11,838 bases of DNA from Fischerella sp. (GCA_026419705.1 JANZYY010000031.1:6316-18153), one strand, 5' to 3'; counted from the stretch's first letter, positions 1 through 7,053 are shown. Notes: generated from the letters alone by a model not told the origin. Made by a program: numbers and translations.

Positions 1-40
1 GTTCGCCACGACCCGATTGTTCAATAACGATAGGAATCAT
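1..40 (-). CDS. clpP: ATP-dependent Clp protease proteolytic subunit, N-terminal fragment
   Basis: Read leftward from an ATG at 40-38, the sequence encodes MIPIVIEQSGRGE and runs off the left edge of the window. This matches the start I recall for cyanobacterial ClpP subunits (MIPIVIE-SGRGERAFD). ClpP is the serine-protease core that forms the tetradecameric chamber fed by ClpC or ClpX in the cytoplasm. Only 13 residues are visible, so neither the Ser-His-Asp triad nor the paralogue (ClpP1/2/3 or the inactive ClpR) can be judged. No strong Shine-Dalgarno is seen before the ATG. The call rests on the N-terminal match alone; the gene is divergent from the small ORF at 312. Confidence 0.72.
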   Translation of the reverse strand, partial: MIPIVIEQSGRGE

Positions 41-311
41 GCAGCCAGCTTGTAGTTAATGTACATATATTTTATCGATTACAGTAGCTGATTGTTTTTC
101 CGAAACCAGGTGAACCACTTTGTAGTCTTATTTTGCAGATAGTGTTTGCTTTGCTAGTACCTTTCTGTCATATTTTTGTAAAAAATTCAACATTTTTACT
201 GATAAAAGTCCGGATATATCTATCTTATAAGGAAAATCAATAGTACTGAGGTGCATCCAGAATCAGTTCATCCTAACTGTAAAAACATCTATCTAAAGAG
301 AGGAAACTGCC

Positions 312-467
312 ATGCTGGAAAAATTTGTACAAGCAGCGATCATCACTTTCTTACTGCATCTGATTGCAGGACTCAACGCCAACACTGCCATCGGTAGCAA
401 ATCAGTACCTCCTGCTGGGACAGTATCAACACCATTGGCAAGTTCGCTGCTGCGTTCTCTAGAGTAA
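312..467 (+). CDS. small protein of 51 residues with N-terminal hydrophobic segment, function unknown
   Basis: A 51-codon ORF starts at ATG 312, about 6 bases after a clear purine-rich Shine-Dalgarno (AGAGAGGAA, 297-305), and ends in TAA. The protein begins MLEKFVQAAIITFLLHLIAG: one lysine, then a hydrophobic run at roughly residues 5-20. A small polar tail rich in Ser, Thr, Pro and Ala follows (residues 21-51). This looks like a short membrane-anchored or exported peptide: the segment could be a signal peptide (small residues NANTA follow it) or a single transmembrane helix. I recognise no domain and no cysteines are present. The good ribosome site, sensible composition and position in a divergent gap after clpP favour a real gene, but the short length leaves doubt. 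Confidence 0.6.
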   Translation: MLEKFVQAAIITFLLHLIAGLNANTAIGSKSVPPAGTVSTPLASSLLRSLE

Positions 468-504
468 AATTTTTCACCGAATATGATTAAATTTTGGCTT
501 TGAG

Positions 505-533
505 GTTGTTAATTGTTGGTTATTTGTTGTTTG
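505..533 (+). repeat. degenerate TTGTT-rich short repeat tract
   Basis: The stretch is made of imperfect copies of TTGTT separated by one to four bases (GTTGTTAATTGTTGG and so on). It resembles the STRR-type low-complexity tracts found between genes of filamentous cyanobacteria. It lies between the small ORF and the DUF255 gene. No function is evident. Confidence 0.35.
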
Positions 534-649
534 CTCCCATCGATCGCTGACAATCAACACGGAACAAATTTCTACTAAACACTTTCAAATCTGAAATTTA
601 AAAATTTTAGAGGTAGACTGACAAAAAAGGCAAATACCCCTGTTCAATC

Positions 650-2761
650 ATGACTAACCGCCTTGCTAACGCTAAGAGTCTCTACCTCCGCAAACACGCC
701 GAAAATCCGATAGATTGGTGGCCTTGGTGCGATGAAGCACTTGCAACCGCAAAGGCACAAAATAAACCTATATTTCTCTCGATTGGCTACTCCAGTTGTC
801 ACTGGTGTACCGTCATGGAAAAAGAGGCGTTTTCCAACCCGGTTATTGCCGAGTATATGAACGCTAATTTTATTCCGATTAAAGTAGATAGGGAAGAAAG
901 ACCAGACCTGGACAGCATTTACATGCAAGCTTTACAGATGATGAGCGGTCAGGGAGGTTGGCCTTTAAATGCTTTTCTGTCTCCGGATGATTTAGTACCG
1001 TTTTACGCCGGTACTTACTTTCCAGTCGAACCACGCTACGGTCGTCCTGGTTTTTTACAAGTTTTACAAGCGATTCGCCGCTACTACGATACAGAAAAAC
1101 AAGACTTGCGCGATCGCAAAGCAGCAATTTTAGAGTCGCTTCTCACCTCTGCGGTATTGAAATTAGAAGGTGAAACACAAGCTCAAGACCGGGAGTTATT
1201 AAGGAAAGGCTGGGAAACCAGCACCGGGATCGTTACTCCCAATCAATACGGTAATAGTTTCCCAATGATTCCCTACGCAGAATTGGCTTTGCGGGGAACA
1301 CGATTCTCGCTTCCTGGCTCCCATTGGGAACGCGAATCAAAATATGATGCTCGGGAAATTTGTACTCAACGGGGACTGGACTTAGCATTAGGCGGTATTT
1401 ACGATCATGTCGGTGGAGGCTTTCATCGCTACACCGTTGACCCCAGTTGGACAGTACCGCATTTTGAAAAGATGCTCTACGACAATGGTCAAATCATTGA
1501 GTATCTGGCGAATCTTTGGAGTGCAGGAGTACAGGAACCAGCTTTTAAAAGAGCGATCGCTGGTACTGTAGAATGGTTAAAAAGAGAAATGACCGCGCCG
1601 GAAGGTTATTTCTATGCAGCTGAAGATGCGGATAGTTTCACAACTGCTGAGGAAGCAGAACCAGAAGAAGGAGCATTTTATGTCTGGAGTTACAGCGAGT
1701 TAGAGCAACTGCTGACTCCCGCAGAACTAACGGAATTGCAACAAGCCTTTACAGTCACCGCTAATGGTAATTTTGAAGGCAAGAATGTATTGCAAAGGCG
1801 TCAAGCAGGCGAACTCAGCGAAACGATAGAAACAGCACTGAAAAAATTGTTCGTTGCACGTTACGGTACAACTCCTGAATCACTAACAAATTTCCCCCCT
1901 GCTCGCAACAATCAAGAAGCGAAAACAAGAAACTGGCTAGGTCGGATTCCTCCAGTCACAGATACCAAAATGATTGTCGCCTGGAATAGCTTAATGATTT
2001 CTGGTTTGGCAAGGGCGTATGCTGTTTTCCGACAACCTTCTTATTTAGAATTAGCAACGAAAGCAGCAAATTTCATCCTGAACAATCAATTTGTGAATGG
2101 GCGTTTCCACCGACTCAATTATGAAAATCAACCAACCGTACTAGCCCAATCTGAAGACTACGCCTTTTTCATAAAAGCGCTCTTAGACTTGCACCAAGCT
2201 TCGCTCTTGATTGGAAATGAGTCTGTTCCTGTTCTGCAAACTGCCTCTTTTTGGTTGGAACGCGCGATCGCTCTCCAAGAAGAATTTGACAAATACTTAT
2301 GGAGTATAGAGCTAGGTGGTTATTATAATACATCTGATGACGCCAGTCAAAATTTAATCGTGCGAGAGCGCAGTTATGCAGACAATGCCACACCATCTGC
2401 AAATGGGGTAGCAATTGCCAATCTTGTGCGGCTGGCTCTGCTTACGGACAACTTACATTATTTGGATTTAGCCGAACAAGGCTTAAAAGCATTTCGACCT
2501 GTGATGAGTCGTGCTGCTCAAGCGTGTCCAAGTTTGTTTGCAGCCTTAGATTGGTATAGCAACTGTACTTTGATTCGCACCACAACCGAGCAGATACACT
2601 TGCTCAACTCCCAGTACCTACCAAGTACGGTGTTTGCCGTAACAGCAAATTTACCACAAGATAGTGTGGGCTTAGTCTGCCAAGGGTTAAAATGTCTGCC
2701 AGCAGCTGCAACTGTAGAGCAAATGTGGCAGCAAGTGCGGCAAAGCCAAACGAGGGGATAA
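650..2761 (+). CDS. thioredoxin-fold DUF255 protein (YyaL / SPATA20 family)
   Basis: The 703-residue protein has the length and layout of the YyaL/SPATA20 family. An N-terminal thioredoxin-like DUF255 domain (about 1-165) opens with NRLANAKSLYLRKHAENPIDW and carries a C-H-W-C pair (Cys50, Cys53). A six-hairpin (alpha/alpha)6 glycosidase-like region follows, with family blocks GGIYDHVGGGFHRY (248-261) and HFEKMLYDN (271-279). The cellular substrate of this family is not firmly known; a redox or sugar-modifying role has been suggested, so I assign no reaction. There is no signal peptide, so it is probably cytoplasmic. ATG 650 is chosen because the family motif begins three residues later; its ribosome site is weak. 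The residue 180-245 linker differs from the E. coli/Bacillus-type sequence I remember, but the frame is open throughout. Confidence 0.9.
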   Translation: MTNRLANAKSLYLRKHAENPIDWWPWCDEALATAKAQNKPIFLSIGYSSCHWCTVMEKEAFSNPVIAEYMNANFIPIKVDREERPDLDSIYMQALQMMSGQGGWPLNAFLSPDDLVPFYAGTYFPVEPRYGRPGFLQVLQAIRRYYDTEKQDLRDRKAAILESLLTSAVLKLEGETQAQDRELLRKGWETSTGIVTPNQYGNSFPMIPYAELALRGTRFSLPGSHWERESKYDAREICTQRGLDLALGGIYDHVGGGFHRYTVDPSWTVPHFEKMLYDNGQIIEYLANLWSAGVQEPAFKRAIAGTVEWLKREMTAPEGYFYAAEDADSFTTAEEAEPEEGAFYVWSYSELEQLLTPAELTELQQAFTVTANGNFEGKNVLQRRQAGELSETIETALKKLFVARYGTTPESLTNFPPARNNQEAKTRNWLGRIPPVTDTKMIVAWNSLMISGLARAYAVFRQPSYLELATKAANFILNNQFVNGRFHRLNYENQPTVLAQSEDYAFFIKALLDLHQASLLIGNESVPVLQTASFWLERAIALQEEFDKYLWSIELGGYYNTSDDASQNLIVRERSYADNATPSANGVAIANLVRLALLTDNLHYLDLAEQGLKAFRPVMSRAAQACPSLFAALDWYSNCTLIRTTTEQIHLLNSQYLPSTVFAVTANLPQDSVGLVCQGLKCLPAAATVEQMWQQVRQSQTRG

Positions 2762-2800
2762 CAGAAGATGGAGAGTGGCAAAGTGGGCATAGGGCATAGT

Positions 2801-2866
2801 TAACAACCACTAACCACTAACTACTAACTACCAACCATAGACTCTTGACCAATGACTAATGACTAA
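2801..2866 (+). repeat. STRR-type heptamer repeat tract running into the mobA start
   Basis: Tandem imperfect units of about seven bases fill the gap between the DUF255 gene and mobA: first CCACTAA/CTACTAA-type copies, then AATGACT-type copies. Such short tandem repeats are characteristic of filamentous cyanobacteria. The last two AATGACT units supply two ATGs seven bases apart (2852 and 2859), and the second is the mobA start. An 18-base stretch (2847-2864) recurs exactly at 9091-9108 before cbiQ. Confidence 0.8.
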
Positions 2867-3458
2867 TCGCAAATTAACTGCCATCGTCTTAGCAGGGGGT
2901 AAGAGTGCGCGTATGGGCAGGGATAAAGCTCTGATTCCCATTCAAGGTATTCCTCTTTTGCAACGAATCTGCCAGATTGCAGAGGTTTGCGCTGACAAAG
3001 TCTACGTAATTACTCCTTGGCAGGAACGGTATCAACACTTGCTACCACCCAAAAGCCAGTTTATTCAAGAATTACCTTTACCTGGAGAAACTGGCAATGA
3101 ACCAAAAACACACGGACCACTGGTGGGATTTGCCCAAGGACTAGCGCAGGTAGAAACAGATTGGGTGCTGCTGTTAGCTTGCGACTTGCCCAGGTTGCGG
3201 GTTGAAGTTTTGCAGGAGTGGGTAGCTGGACTTGAGCAAGTACCGGAAGAAGCGATCGCAGCTCTAGTTTATAGAAATAATAGATGGGAACCATTATGTG
3301 GTTTCTATCGTCGTCGCTGTCTACCTGAATTAAATCAGTATATCCAGCAGGGAGGGCGATCGTTTCAGGAGTGGTTGAAGCAGTATCCCGTGCAAGTATT
3401 ACCTTTGCCCGATCCCGAAATGCTGTTGAATTTGAATCACCCCAACCTCCTAGCATGA
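2859..3458 (+). CDS. mobA: molybdenum cofactor guanylyltransferase
   Basis: The 199-residue protein is a MobA-type nucleotidyltransferase, which joins GMP from GTP to molybdopterin to make the guanine dinucleotide cofactor in the cytoplasm. The GTP-binding signature LAGGKSARMGRDKAL is at residues 11-25, GPLVGF at 86-91, the metal-binding loop ACDLP at 107-111 (usual CDMP), EPLCGFY at 144-150, and the C-terminal NLNHPNLL at 191-198 in place of the usual N-N-T-P. Length is normal. The start lies inside a heptamer repeat with no Shine-Dalgarno; an ATG seven bases earlier is out of frame and stops after four codons. A downstream nitrate reductase or other molybdoenzyme gene is not in the window. 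MobA and related sugar or isoprenoid nucleotidyltransferases share the N-terminal motif, but the GG-S-R-MG-DKA spacing fits MobA best. Confidence 0.88.
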   Translation: MTNRKLTAIVLAGGKSARMGRDKALIPIQGIPLLQRICQIAEVCADKVYVITPWQERYQHLLPPKSQFIQELPLPGETGNEPKTHGPLVGFAQGLAQVETDWVLLLACDLPRLRVEVLQEWVAGLEQVPEEAIAALVYRNNRWEPLCGFYRRRCLPELNQYIQQGGRSFQEWLKQYPVQVLPLPDPEMLLNLNHPNLLA

Positions 3459-3520
3459 ACTGGGAACTGCCGCGATTGGTTCGACAGTTTCCCTTAATAG
3501 AGGATTTAAGTTTAAAATAA
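3455..3520 (+). CDS. possible 21-residue ORF overlapping the mobA stop
   Basis: An ATG overlaps the mobA TGA as ATGA (3455-3458), and the frame stays open for 21 codons to TAA at 3518-3520. The peptide starts MNWELPRLVRQF and contains five Leu, one Ile and one Val. It lies just upstream of ilvH, where a branched-chain-rich leader peptide would be of interest, but no convincing attenuator hairpins follow it. It may equally be chance or the stub of a decayed gene. Confidence 0.2.
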   Translation: MNWELPRLVRQFPLIEDLSLK

Positions 3521-3578
3521 AATTTCAGACTTGCAATCCAGTATTAATAAAACGCTCCCTTAGCCTCTGTTGGCGAAG

Positions 3579-4097
3579 ATGAAACATACCCTTTCCGTAC
3601 TAGTAGAAGATGAAGCGGGTGTTCTGTCCCGCATTTCTGGTTTATTTGCCCGTCGTGGCTTTAATATTGAAAGCCTTGCAGTTGGACCAGCAGAACAGTC
3701 AGGAATTTCCCGGATTACGATGGTTGTACCAGGTGACGATCGCGCGATCGAGCAACTCACCAAGCAACTATACAAGCTGATTAATGTCCTCAAAGTACAG
3801 GACATTACTGAAATTCCTTGCGTAGAGCGTGAATTGATGCTGCTGAAGGTGAATGCTACTAGCAGCACTCGTTCAGAAATAGTTGAGATAGCACAAATTT
3901 TCCGGGCGCGAGTAGTGGACGTAGCGGAAGATTCTCTCACCTTAGAAGTAGTTGGCGATCCAGGTAAGATGGTGGCGATCGTGCAGGTACTGCAAAAATT
4001 TGGTCTCAGAGAAATAGCTCGTACTGGTAAAATCGCTCTAACGCGTGAGTCAGGAGTGAATACAGAATTGCTAAAATCCTTGGAAGCAAAGGTTTAG
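3579..4097 (+). CDS. ilvH: acetolactate synthase small (regulatory) subunit
   Basis: The 172-residue protein is the regulatory subunit of acetohydroxyacid synthase, which makes acetolactate and acetohydroxybutyrate for valine, leucine and isoleucine. It binds the catalytic IlvB/IlvG subunit and, in the family, confers valine feedback inhibition. The N-terminal ACT domain (about 1-76) starts MKHTLSVLVEDEAGVLSRI and includes FARRGFNIESLAVG; the C-terminal ALS-SS domain (about 83-160) contains ERELMLLKV. ATG 3579 is preferred over an in-frame TTG at 3570 because homologues begin MKHT and TTG is rare. The large subunit gene is not in the window, which is usual in cyanobacteria, where ilvB and ilvH are often apart. 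Nothing is truncated. Confidence 0.95.
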   Translation: MKHTLSVLVEDEAGVLSRISGLFARRGFNIESLAVGPAEQSGISRITMVVPGDDRAIEQLTKQLYKLINVLKVQDITEIPCVERELMLLKVNATSSTRSEIVEIAQIFRARVVDVAEDSLTLEVVGDPGKMVAIVQVLQKFGLREIARTGKIALTRESGVNTELLKSLEAKV

Positions 4098-4126
4098 CAA
4101 ACTTAAAGTTAGTTAAGTTCTCTGGT

Positions 4127-4155
4127 GCTGCTGAATCTCAGTGATGCAGCCTTTT
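4127..4155 (+). terminator. weak hairpin after ilvH, possible terminator
   Basis: GCTGC (4127-4131) can pair with GCAGC (4146-4150), and an inner CTGA/TCAG pair may extend the fold. The run after it is only CTTTT. The loop is large and the T-tract short, so terminator function is doubtful. Confidence 0.25.
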
Positions 4156-4207
4156 AACAAAAACCTTAAAATGCAGCTTTTGTAAAGTTTATTTGCATTT
4201 GTTAATT

Positions 4208-4492
4208 ATGCCGAAAGCAACTTGGAATGGCGCTGTTTTAGCCGAAAGCGACAAGACTATTGTCGTGGAAGGTAATCATTACTTTCCCCCTGATGCAATT
4301 AACAAACAGTACTTCCAGGAAAGTGACACTCACACTACTTGCCCTTGGAAAGGTGTCGCTAGTTACTACACTATTGAAGTTGATGGGCAAATCAACAAAG
4401 ACGCTGCTTGGTACTATCCCAATGCTAAGGAAAAGGCGAAGCACATAGAGGGTTACGTTGCTTTTTGGAGAGGTGTAAAAGTCGAAACTTAG
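4208..4492 (+). CDS. DUF427 domain-containing small protein
   Basis: The 94-residue protein spans a complete DUF427 domain (Pfam PF04248 as I recall). It opens MPKATWNGAVLAESDKTIVV, then YFPPDAI, a TTCPWKGVASYYTIEVDG core and a closing block with AAWYYPNAKEKAKHI and VAFWRGVKVE. This is a compact beta-rich fold in cyanobacteria and actinobacteria with no established reaction; the conserved Trp, Cys-Pro-Trp-Lys-Gly and Tyr residues suggest a ligand pocket, but that is inference. ATG 4208 is chosen over an in-frame TTG at 4193 because homologues start MPKA. There is no signal peptide. It stands alone between ilvH and the convergent glycan pair. Confidence 0.85.
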   Translation: MPKATWNGAVLAESDKTIVVEGNHYFPPDAINKQYFQESDTHTTCPWKGVASYYTIEVDGQINKDAAWYYPNAKEKAKHIEGYVAFWRGVKVET

Positions 4493-4530
4493 GATACTTC
4501 ATCCAGCGATCGCAGCAGCCAAAAAAGGCC

Positions 4531-4572
4531 AAAAAAGACAGATTCCCGATTTCTCGTTAGAAGTCGGGGATC
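4531..4572 (-). terminator. intrinsic terminator of the glycosyltransferase/deacetylase unit
   Basis: A 12-bp stem (4541-4552 with 4561-4572, two G-U pairs, 8-base loop) sits 27 bases beyond the deacetylase stop. Read leftward it is followed after four bases by six T (4536-4531), and a second six-T run lies at 4526-4521. On the plus strand there is no T-tract, so it mainly serves the leftward unit. The GTCGGGGATC-type arm resembles a dispersed palindromic repeat I recall from cyanobacterial genomes. Confidence 0.65.
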
Positions 4573-4599
4573 TTGTAGGATGCATTTTACGTTTAATAT

Positions 4600-5364
4600 T
4601 CAATCCTTGAAAAAAATTTCATAGGGCAAAAAGAAACGCTCCAGAAAACCACTGGGTAAGCCAGGATGTTGGGAGCGGTAGGTTTCAATAGCTCGTTTTT
4701 TTCTATCTTTAACAGCAGAGATTGCCAATCGGTGAGCATTTGCTAGATCTTCAAACTTGAGACCAAAAGACAGTGGGTTTTGCCAAAACATCCAAATTGG
4801 ATATTGTAATATTTCAGTCTGGATTCCCGATACAGCGATCGCTTCTTTGACTAACTTGTAAGTAGCCTCGTGATCGCCGTGAAAGTCTTTGCGATGGGGG
4901 ACGTAAACTTCCTCTGGCAGAAAAGACTGTAGATGTTGAGCTAACCGAGTCACCAGATCTTGGCGTTGGCGAGCGGGCAGATTTTGCAAAGAGCCATCTA
5001 TATGATTGAGAAAATGAATTTCTGAACGATCGACTCCCAAAATCGTTAAGGCGTCTACAGCCTCTTGCTGGCGGATATCTGTAATTCTTTCTGGTTTAAT
5101 CCAGTCGGGTCTGCCATACCGTCCATCAGTTAGAAAGACCACCTGTACAGGTACTTCCAGCGATCTTTTGAGAGCAATTATACCACCACAGCCTAGAGTT
5201 TCATCATCTTGGTGTGGAGAAAACACCATTGCTGATTTTTGGCTAACTACTAGTGGCTGACTTTGAAAATATAAAATCCAGCGAGACAAAATACCAGCAT
5301 GGAAAGAGCGAAGTTTAGCTCCGAAAATCACCCTTAACTTACTAATAATTTCTCTATTTCCCAT
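4600..5364 (-). CDS. PIG-L / LmbE family N-deacetylase
   Basis: The 254-residue protein is a PIG-L/LmbE-type metal-dependent deacetylase, a family that removes acetyl groups from N-acetylglucosamine-containing substrates (GPI precursors, mycothiol and bacillithiol intermediates) or acts on other amides. The zinc motif SPHQDDETLGCGG begins near residue 49, with His51, Asp53 and Asp54. The second metal/catalytic block HGDHEA is at 162-167. The N-terminal 40 residues (basic, then RWILYFQS) precede the domain and may contact membrane or the partner. There is no clear signal peptide. Its ATG lies inside the 3' end of the upstream glycosyltransferase gene (31-base overlap, different frame), so translational coupling is likely. 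The true substrate is unknown; a glycolipid or surface-glycan amino sugar is a reasonable inference. Confidence 0.88.
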   Translation of the reverse strand: MGNREIISKLRVIFGAKLRSFHAGILSRWILYFQSQPLVVSQKSAMVFSPHQDDETLGCGGIIALKRSLEVPVQVVFLTDGRYGRPDWIKPERITDIRQQEAVDALTILGVDRSEIHFLNHIDGSLQNLPARQRQDLVTRLAQHLQSFLPEEVYVPHRKDFHGDHEATYKLVKEAIAVSGIQTEILQYPIWMFWQNPLSFGLKFEDLANAHRLAISAVKDRKKRAIETYRSQHPGLPSGFLERFFLPYEIFFKD

Positions 5365-6575
5365 GTTTGCTCGTGCGTGTATTTCTTGCTGTGATTGGTG
5401 ATAATATTATCCACGGTCTTTCGATAAGATTCTGCAAATTTTTCTCTAGTATGATTGGCTCTTACATACTCCCAGGCATTTCTGGCCATCATTTTTAGTT
5501 TGGAAGCGGGAAGATTGGCGATCGCGCGAATCGAATTTTTGATTTCTGCAACCGAAGATTCTTTCAAAGTTACCCCAAAATCCTCATGCACATCTACACT
5601 TGCTTCATAGCTGACAATTGGGATTAAACCAGCATGCATACAAGTAATGACACAACCACCTCCTCCTTCCGAACAGGAAGGGTAAATAATTCCCACGCAA
5701 CTATTAGCAATTTCTATAAACTTGGGACTGCTAATATCAATCCATCCAAAGGTGTGAATGTTAGGGGTATTATAAAGTTCTTTATAAAAAGCTTGCTCAA
5801 AATCTTTTTCTTGATTGATTGGTCCACAAATAGTTAAATGGTAATCTGGCATTTCCACAAAAGCATCTAAAACCAAGTCCAATCCTTTGTGAACAAAACC
5901 ACCACTACCGAACCAGAGAAAATGCTTGCGACAAGTTTCAAAATCTTTTTCTTCTGGCCAGGGATAAACCTCTGGGGTGGAAATGGGAACCCGGTAGATC
6001 GGTTTGTTTGCATACCTAAAAGTATTAATAGTAAATTCATTTCCCAAGACAACTGCACAATCAGCATGCTCAATACCCAGGTTAGATGGCTCAAACCTTT
6101 TGGGGCTGAGGGTGATACCCCTCCTCTGTTGTAGTGCTAGAAGCCTGTTTAATTCAGCTGTATTGTGAAACAGAATATGAGCCGTATCGCTGTGTAATAT
6201 CTTGATGCAATCTTGATTGAGTAATTTTGAAAGCGGTTCCAGCCGATGACGGATGTCAATGAAAAAGGCATAATCTTTTTGAGGAATGAATTTGTGATTG
6301 TGGAATTGAATCACATCAACACAATAGCCAAGGTCTAAAAAGGTTTGCGCTATTTGCCGACATTCCCAATACCAAGTATGGTCATTGGGAAGAGGTTCAC
6401 CCGGTTTTAAAAAGAATGGTTCAATTCGGTAAGAAAGCAGTACATTTCCTTGAGAAGGCTGTTCTGGTTTTAAGGAAACTACCCTAAAACATTTCATGTA
6501 TTTAATACGTGCTTTTATCTTTTTTGACACATAAGAGATTGGTTTGCTGACGCTACCGAGAAAATTAGATATCAT
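5334..6575 (-). CDS. GT-B glycosyltransferase, group 1 (GT4-like)
   Basis: The 413-residue protein looks like a GT-B fold, family 4-like glycosyltransferase. The C-terminal nucleotide-sugar domain shows FGSGGFVHKGLDLVLDAF (222-239), ICGP (249-252), FGWID (276-280) and YPSCSEGGGGCVITCMHAG (298-316). The usual E-x7-E pair is incomplete: Glu303 is present but position 311 is Thr. The N-terminal acceptor domain (about 45-200) is less conserved. There is no signal peptide; the basic N-terminus (KKIKARIKYMK) may bind membrane. I start at ATG 6575 because GGAGG lies five bases upstream; a GTG at 6590 and an ATG at 6587 are in frame but lack such a site. It leads a two-gene unit with the overlapping deacetylase. 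Donor and acceptor are unknown. Confidence 0.82.
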   Translation of the reverse strand: MISNFLGSVSKPISYVSKKIKARIKYMKCFRVVSLKPEQPSQGNVLLSYRIEPFFLKPGEPLPNDHTWYWECRQIAQTFLDLGYCVDVIQFHNHKFIPQKDYAFFIDIRHRLEPLSKLLNQDCIKILHSDTAHILFHNTAELNRLLALQQRRGITLSPKRFEPSNLGIEHADCAVVLGNEFTINTFRYANKPIYRVPISTPEVYPWPEEKDFETCRKHFLWFGSGGFVHKGLDLVLDAFVEMPDYHLTICGPINQEKDFEQAFYKELYNTPNIHTFGWIDISSPKFIEIANSCVGIIYPSCSEGGGGCVITCMHAGLIPIVSYEASVDVHEDFGVTLKESSVAEIKNSIRAIANLPASKLKMMARNAWEYVRANHTREKFAESYRKTVDNIITNHSKKYTHEQTWEIEKLLVS

Positions 6576-6862
6576 TTCAGCCTCCATCACACATCAATGA
6601 TAAGCAAATGAGAATTTGAAGTTTGACTCGGAAATCTCGTGATGACTTTTTGTGTTTGAAAAAAATTAGGTTTGACGATGGCTGGCTTTAGTTACCAAGC
6701 TAACTGCTTATTCAAAAATTCAGAACGATTGAATATTGGAATAGCAATTGCAATCAATCTATCCATGCTGGATTATTTAGACTGAGGCTTAGTATCAAAA
6801 ACAAATGTATGCCTTAATTCATCAGCTATTACATACTGAGAACTAGACAGAGGCAGAAAAAT

Positions 6863-6916
6863 ATGAGTCAAAAATTTTTAAACTTTGACACTCCTGAAGA
6901 ACAGGAAAAGGCATAA
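6863..6916 (+). CDS. possible 17-residue ORF with good ribosome site
   Basis: ATG 6863 follows AGAGG (6849-6853) with nine bases between. The frame encodes MSQKFLNFDTPEEQEKA and then TAA. The composition is protein-like (acidic, no rare codons evident), which suggests either the N-terminal stub of a decayed gene or a short peptide. The same frame reads only seven more codons before the next stop. No family recognised. Confidence 0.2.
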   Translation: MSQKFLNFDTPEEQEKA

Positions 6917-7028
6917 ACTCAAGGATATTATTCCAGCTAAAAACTAAGATGCCACTTTGCGCAAACATCGACGTGTTGCAATTCTGAAAAGAACACTTTG
7001 AATTTTACGAACTAAGAAAAGAGGCAAT

Positions 7029-7048
7029 AAATCTTTTATAAAAGATTT
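7029..7048. promoter_or_regulatory. perfect 20-bp AT-rich palindrome
   Basis: AAATCTTTTA is followed directly by its exact reverse complement TAAAAGATTT. As DNA it could be an operator for a dimeric repressor; as RNA it would form an eight-pair stem with a TATA loop. It is five bases before the ATG at 7054, between that start and an AGAGG at 7020-7024. It is not followed by a T-tract, so it is not a terminator. Confidence 0.45.
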
Positions 7049-7053
7049 CGTTA

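Larger units (their letters stand above)
6576..7053. other. AT-rich intergenic region without a convincing gene
   Basis: No ORF above about 35 codons is seen on the plus strand here. A 35-codon ATG frame (6678-6785) lacks a ribosome site and looks like chance. A 17-codon ORF at 6863 has a better one. Stops are dense in all frames, consistent with non-coding leader DNA or decayed genes. No tRNA, CRISPR or transposase remnant was recognised. Confidence 0.5.

Noticed and set aside
52..64. NtcA-like GTA...TAC site upstream of clpP
   Set aside because: The spacing is seven bases, not the eight required for the NtcA palindrome.
181..207. Repetitive ATTCAAC/ATTTTTACTGAT stretch as a promoter of the small ORF at 312
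   Set aside because: No -35/-10 pair with acceptable spacing could be settled on; several weak alternatives are equally good.
644..928. 94-codon minus-strand frame
   Set aside because: Antisense to the conserved thioredoxin-like N-terminus of the DUF255 protein, with no recognisable domain.
3570..3581. TTG start for ilvH three codons before the ATG
   Set aside because: Family members begin at MKHTLSVLVEDEAG, and the ATG at 3579 gives exactly that start.
6678..6785. 35-codon plus-strand ATG frame in the large gap
   Set aside because: No ribosome site, no recognisable motif, and a length expected by chance in this region.
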